Below, piece after piece: positions 5,259 through 8,495 of a stretch of DNA of 8,495 nucleotides; position 1 is the stretch's first letter; every line of letters begins with the position of its first letter. The position numbers and the translations under genes are program-made. Origin of the DNA: QWPN01 sp044238145 (GTDB lineage Bacteria > Planctomycetota > Planctomycetia > Pirellulales > UBA1268); NCBI GenBank assembly GCA_044238145.1, contig JBIIDT010000105.1:1-8495 (forward strand), written 5' to 3'. The notes under the pieces were generated by a model that was given only the letters and a program-made list of their open reading frames with translations, did no database searches and was not told where the DNA came from.

Positions 5259-6344
5259 TCAGCGCCGCGGACGGTCGAGGGCCATGCGGATGAACTTCTC
5301 GATCACCGTCCCGGGATTGAGGGTCCGGTCGCCGGCGAGGGCGTCGGCCGTGCGGGTGGAGTCGAGTTCGATGAAGAACAGGCTGGCCTTCGTGGGGTCC
5401 TCGAGCTTCGTGGCCTTGTCCGTCGTCTTGTCGGACCGCTGCTGGAACCAGTCGGTCGGCCGCTGCCGCTTGAGCTGATCGAACACCTTGAGCGAGTCGC
5501 GGTCGCTGCGGCCCGCGACAATCATCAGCGGGATTTCCTGCTTGACCACGTTGTTGGCCAGCGGACCGTTGATCGTGAAGCCGCGGGTCGTCCAGGCGGG
5601 GCTGACGAGGACGACGCCGCGGACCTGTCGGCCCTGCGGGCCCTTGGTGCCGTCGGGCCAGCTCGCGTCCTCCGCGGTCCAGGCGAGGGCCACCGTCGCA
5701 CCGAGGCCCGAGCCGACGACGAACAGCCGCCGCATGTCGACTTCCCCCTCGTCGGCCTTCCGGCGAATCCAGTTGCGGACCGCCTCCACGTCGCCGCGGA
5801 TGGCCGACTGCTCGCGGATCTGACCGCCACGGGTGGCGGCCATGAGCTCGAAGTCAGCCTTCTTGAGGCCGCGGACGTCGAGGGAATCGCCCCCCTTCGC
5901 CGTGCTCGCACCGTGGCCACGGAGGTCGGGGGCCACGACGCCGCAGCCGGCGGCCTGCAGCGCCACCGCCAGCGGCTCGACGGAGCGGTGCGAGCCCTCG
6001 AGGTCGTGAAGCAGGATCACCGTCGCGGTCGGCTTCTCGTCCTCCTCGAGCAGCGGCGGGTAGTACCAGGCGTGCAGTTCAAGCCCGTCGCTGGTATCGA
6101 GGAGCAGTTCCTCGGGCTGCTGGGCCTTCGCCGCCGCCCCGCCGGCAGCCGGGGGGGCGGCGGGCCGGGTGGCTGGGGCAGGGGGAGGGCCGGGGGGAGG
6201 GGCCGGAGCCGGATCGGCAGCGGGCGGGGCCGGTGCCGCCGCCGGCGGGGCGGCTGGTGGATCCGCGAGGCAGGCCACGGAAGCCAAGGCGAGGAGGCCC
6301 ATGGTCGCGAAAAAGAGCCGGGAAAAAGCCATGCGGATGGTCAT
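5259..6344 (-). CDS. Exported alpha/beta-hydrolase-fold protein, apparently catalytically dead
   Basis: Read on the minus strand from the ATG at 6342-6344, the protein has 361 residues; a second ATG four codons on (codon 6330-6332) is an alternative start, and neither has a clear ribosome site. A basic, hydrophobic N-terminus (1-27) is a signal peptide; Cys25 follows SVA, a poor lipobox, so a lipoprotein is possible but doubtful. Residues 28-72 are a Pro/Ala-rich linker. The fold follows: strand VILLHD (109-114, oxyanion-loop region), then PDLRGHG (139-145), FVVGSGLGA (208-216), VVLVSPAW (244-251), and MIVAGRSDRD (274-283), with Asp281 at the acid position. The nucleophile elbow should read GxSxG but reads GSGLG, with Gly213 where Ser belongs. 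The usual C-terminal His region reads ELDSTRTADAL (326-336), with no His. A non-catalytic binding role is therefore likely. It converges on the LysM gene and diverges from the vWA gene. Substrate unknown. Confidence 0.85.
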   Translation of the reverse strand: MTIRMAFSRLFFATMGLLALASVACLADPPAAPPAAAPAPPAADPAPAPPPGPPPAPATRPAAPPAAGGAAAKAQQPEELLLDTSDGLELHAWYYPPLLEEDEKPTATVILLHDLEGSHRSVEPLAVALQAAGCGVVAPDLRGHGASTAKGGDSLDVRGLKKADFELMAATRGGQIREQSAIRGDVEAVRNWIRRKADEGEVDMRRLFVVGSGLGATVALAWTAEDASWPDGTKGPQGRQVRGVVLVSPAWTTRGFTINGPLANNVVKQEIPLMIVAGRSDRDSLKVFDQLKRQRPTDWFQQRSDKTTDKATKLEDPTKASLFFIELDSTRTADALAGDRTLNPGTVIEKFIRMALDRPRR

Positions 6345-6480
6345 TTTTGAACCAAAGGGCGGCGGGGAGCGAATGAAGGGGCGGCGAATGCCGACAGGGA
6401 ATAGAATATCGCCGGTTCGGCGAAGATATCCATGTCGGACTGCCAATGGGCCCGTCCGTGGCCCCTCATACCGTACGCGG
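6345..6480. promoter_or_regulatory. Divergent promoter region between hydrolase-like and vWA genes
   Basis: These 136 bases separate two divergent starts and contain the AT-richest patch of the window (about 6395-6432). TAGAAT (6402-6407) matches 5 of 6 positions of a -10 box for the + strand, and its complement TATTCT-type sequence is a weaker candidate for the minus strand; no good -35 was found for either. TCGCCG (6409-6414), GTT and CGGCGA (6418-6423) form a perfect inverted repeat directly beside it, a possible operator or hairpin. Codons in the overlapping frame from the ATG at 6388 lose the usual G/C third positions, so the patch is probably non-coding. Confidence 0.45.
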
Positions 6481-8457
6481 GTGACGATCGTGAGTTCGCT
6501 CGAAGTGGCACGCCGCTGGTGGCAGGAATATACGGGGGAGGAGGATACCCCGTTCGACGGCGACACCCCCGGTTGGGCCGTGAGCCTGGTCGCCCACGTG
6601 GCGGTGCTGCTGGCGATGGGGCTCGTCGGCCTGCCCGAGTCTCCCGCCAAGCCGCGGCCGATTCCCATCGTGGTCTCGGAGCCGGTCGAGACCGACGTGC
6701 TCCTCGAGCCGCCGGAGGACCTCACTGTCTCGGTCGAGCCGCAGGAAGAGGCGGGCGCCCAGAGCGACGACGCCCTCGAGGTGGCTCAGTCGGTGGCCCC
6801 GGTCATCAGCGAGGTGTCGATCGTCCCGGTCGTCGTCGACGACAACCCGTTGAGCGACATGGAACTGGAGCCGGTCGAGGCCGACGCCACGGGGCTCGTG
6901 ATGAACGCCGACATGGCGGTCAAGGGTGACGTGGGCGTGGGCACGACCGGTGCCGGCGGCGCGGTCGACCGGCTGACGGTCGAGATCGCCGCCTCGCTCG
7001 AGCAGCGTCCCACGCTCGTGTGCTGGGTGTTCGACCAGTCGGTCAGCCTGTCGGCCCAGCGGAAGGAGATCGCGGCCCGGCTCGACCGGGTGTTCGACGA
7101 GCTCGGCATGAACCGCTCGGAGGCCAACCGGCCCGACCTGCTCAACACGGTCTTCGCCTACGGGCAGCGGATGCAGCAGGTGACCGACAAGCCGACGGCT
7201 GCGGCCGCCGACGTCGTCTCTGCGATCCAGAACATCCCGGTCGACGAGTCGGGCGTGGAGATGACCTTCTCCGCCATCCGGCTGGCGGCCGAGCAGGCCC
7301 GGCCGATGCGGATCGGGCCGCCGCGACGGAACGTGATGATCGTGGCCTTCACCGACGAGGTCGGCAACGACCAACAGCTCGCCGACCAGACCGCCCAGTA
7401 TTGCCGCGCCCAGGGGATGCCGGTCTACGTGGTCGGCGTTCCGGCGCCGTTCGGCATGGCGCAGGTGAAGATGAAGTTCGTCGAGTTCGACCCCAAGTAC
7501 GACAGCGGCGAGCAGTGGGCGGTGGTCGATCAGGGGCCGGAGACGCTGTACCCGGAGTTCGTTCGCGTCCATCCGCGTGAGGCGGACGAGCCGATCGACT
7601 CGGGCTTCGGTCCATTCAGCCTCTCGAAGCTGTGCTACGAGACGGGCGGCATCTACTTCGCCGTCCACCCCAACCGCAACGCGACCGGCCGGGTGAGCAG
7701 CGCCGACGTCGCGCCGATGGCGTCGCGGCTGCGGCAGTTCTTCGACCCGGCGGCCCTCAAGGACTACCGTCCCGACTACGTCGCCGCGGGCAAGAGTGAG
7801 CAGATGGTCGTGGCCAACAAGGCGAAGAAGTCGCTCGTCGAGGCGGCGAAGGCCTCGCAGATCGCCCCGATGGAGTCGCCGACGATGACCTTCCCGAGGG
7901 TCGACGACGGGGCGCTGGCCCTGCTCCTCGGCGAGGCCCAAAAGGTCGCCGCCCGTATCCAGCCCAAGATCGACGCGTTGTACGGCATCCTCTCCGCCGG
8001 GGCCGCCGACCGCGACAAGATCCAGGAGAAGCGGTGGCAGGCGGGTTACGACTTGGCGATGGGCCGTGTGCTGGCCGTGAAGATCCGCACCGACGCCTAC
8101 AACATCATGCTCGCCCAGGCGAAGACGGGCATGAAGTTCAAGAACCCCAACAACGACACCTGGGTGCTCGAGCCGAGTGACGACGTGTCGGCCACCGGCT
8201 CGCAGACCGACAAACTGGCCAAGCAGGCACGCATGCACCTGGAGCGGGTCGTGAAGGACCACCCGGGCACCCCCTGGGCCTTTCTGGCGGCGGAGGAGTT
8301 GCGGACACCGCTGGGCTACGCCTGGTCGGAGACCCACACCGGCGTGAACAAGCCCAAGATGGGTGACGGCGGCGGTGGCGCGCCGAACCCGGCCGACGAC
8401 AAGGCGCGGGCTCGCATGGCACCACCGAAGCCGAAGCGGCCGTTGAAGAACCTCTGA
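6481..8457 (+). CDS. Membrane-anchored von Willebrand factor A (vWA) domain protein
   Basis: vWA domains bind partner proteins through a metal (MIDAS) site. From GTG 6481 the protein has 658 residues; GTG 6490 (655) is nearly as likely, and ATG 6388 has an AAGGGG upstream but its leading codons look non-coding. A membrane helix at about 32-51 (WAVSLVAHVAVLLAMGLVGL) resembles the TonB-type N-terminal anchor, placing the rest outside the cytoplasm. Residues about 52-175 are Pro/acidic and probably extended. The vWA domain (about 178-395) has the full MIDAS set: Asp185-x-Ser187-x-Ser189, Thr262, and Asp292 in AFTDE. An insertion of about 50 residues separates strand VYVVGV (315-320) from the last helix and strand (FSLSKL, then ETGGIYF). 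The C-terminal part is mainly helical, with a TPR-like piece (about 578-605) and a basic tail. Ligand and role are unknown; a cell-envelope complex is the cautious guess. It diverges from the pseudo-hydrolase gene and ends before a hairpin. Confidence 0.9.
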   Translation: MTIVSSLEVARRWWQEYTGEEDTPFDGDTPGWAVSLVAHVAVLLAMGLVGLPESPAKPRPIPIVVSEPVETDVLLEPPEDLTVSVEPQEEAGAQSDDALEVAQSVAPVISEVSIVPVVVDDNPLSDMELEPVEADATGLVMNADMAVKGDVGVGTTGAGGAVDRLTVEIAASLEQRPTLVCWVFDQSVSLSAQRKEIAARLDRVFDELGMNRSEANRPDLLNTVFAYGQRMQQVTDKPTAAAADVVSAIQNIPVDESGVEMTFSAIRLAAEQARPMRIGPPRRNVMIVAFTDEVGNDQQLADQTAQYCRAQGMPVYVVGVPAPFGMAQVKMKFVEFDPKYDSGEQWAVVDQGPETLYPEFVRVHPREADEPIDSGFGPFSLSKLCYETGGIYFAVHPNRNATGRVSSADVAPMASRLRQFFDPAALKDYRPDYVAAGKSEQMVVANKAKKSLVEAAKASQIAPMESPTMTFPRVDDGALALLLGEAQKVAARIQPKIDALYGILSAGAADRDKIQEKRWQAGYDLAMGRVLAVKIRTDAYNIMLAQAKTGMKFKNPNNDTWVLEPSDDVSATGSQTDKLAKQARMHLERVVKDHPGTPWAFLAAEELRTPLGYAWSETHTGVNKPKMGDGGGGAPNPADDKARARMAPPKPKRPLKNL

Positions 8458-8460
8458 ATT

Positions 8461-8495
8461 CACGGAAAGCCTCGGCCTCCGGCCTCGCTTTCCTG
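8461..8495 (+). terminator. Terminator-like hairpin after the vWA gene
   Basis: GGAAAGC (8464-8470) pairs with GCTTTCC (8487-8493). A small internal loop is followed by GGCC (8474-8477) pairing with GGCC (8481-8484) around a TCC loop. CA (8461-8462) can extend the stem with TG (8494-8495) past a bulged C. It starts four bases after the stop. The window ends at the stem base, so any following T-run cannot be seen. Confidence 0.6.

Noticed and set aside
5148..6350. A 400-codon + strand open frame opposite the hydrolase gene
   Set aside because: The product is Arg/Gly/Asp-rich without recognisable domains and mirrors the antisense of the hydrolase gene.
6169..6480. Extension of the vWA protein upstream to 6169 or 6388
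   Set aside because: The 6169 start overlaps the hydrolase signal peptide and linker; from 6388 the codons lack the gene's third-position G/C bias and cross the promoter-like patch.
6345..6725. Extension of the minus-strand hydrolase upstream to 6725
   Set aside because: It would overlap the vWA coding region and put 127 non-family residues before a clear signal peptide starting at 6344.
6466..8463. A 665-codon minus-strand frame opposite the vWA gene
   Set aside because: It is rich in His, Arg and Leu and without domain features, as expected for the antisense of a GC-rich gene; the + strand frame has a full vWA MIDAS.
1..8495. Mobile element, CRISPR array, toxin-antitoxin or defence system
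   Set aside because: No transposase, integrase, terminal repeats, regularly spaced repeats or defence-type domains were seen; gene order and base composition are uniform along the window.

Overview
The window is very GC-rich, compact chromosomal DNA with strong G/C bias at third codon positions. The gene order (end of tgt, yajC, a fused secDF) is a standard bacterial housekeeping arrangement. An unusually long SecDF of about 971 residues, few clear Shine-Dalgarno sites, Pro/Ala-rich exported proteins, and a membrane-anchored vWA protein with a TonB-like first membrane segment together suggest a planctomycete, possibly Pirellulales-like. That assignment is inferred from protein style; no rRNA or other marker gene lies in the window.

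Layout: (1) 1-510 (+), the C-terminal part of queuine tRNA-ribosyltransferase, cut by the window start. (2) 635-997 (+), YajC. (3) 994-3909 (+), a SecD-SecF fusion whose ATG overlaps the yajC stop (ATGA), so the two are almost certainly translationally coupled. (4) 3910-4103, a spacer with four successive inverted repeats, the first being a very strong terminator-like hairpin. (5) 4104-5090 (+), an exported or anchored Pro/Ala-rich protein with two LysM domains. (6) 5091-5258, a convergent intergenic region with hairpins. (7) 5259-6344 (-), an exported alpha/beta-hydrolase-fold protein that appears to lack the nucleophilic Ser and the catalytic His. (8) 6345-6480, a divergent regulatory region with the AT-richest patch in the window. 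(9) 6481-8457 (+), a membrane-anchored vWA protein with a complete MIDAS site. (10) 8461-8495, a terminator-like hairpin.

How the genes fit together: YajC and SecDF are accessory subunits of the Sec translocon. SecDF uses the proton gradient to help pull secreted proteins out, and YajC associates with it. The three remaining full genes all encode proteins with N-terminal export or anchoring segments, so they are probable Sec clients, but nothing shows a shared pathway. No mobile element, CRISPR array, tRNA, rRNA or defence island was seen. The observations most worth following are an apparent tandem duplication of the SecF periplasmic domain, a shared LLAQAAP element at the same position in YajC and SecDF, the apparent pseudo-hydrolase divergent from the vWA gene, and the hairpin-rich spacer after secDF.
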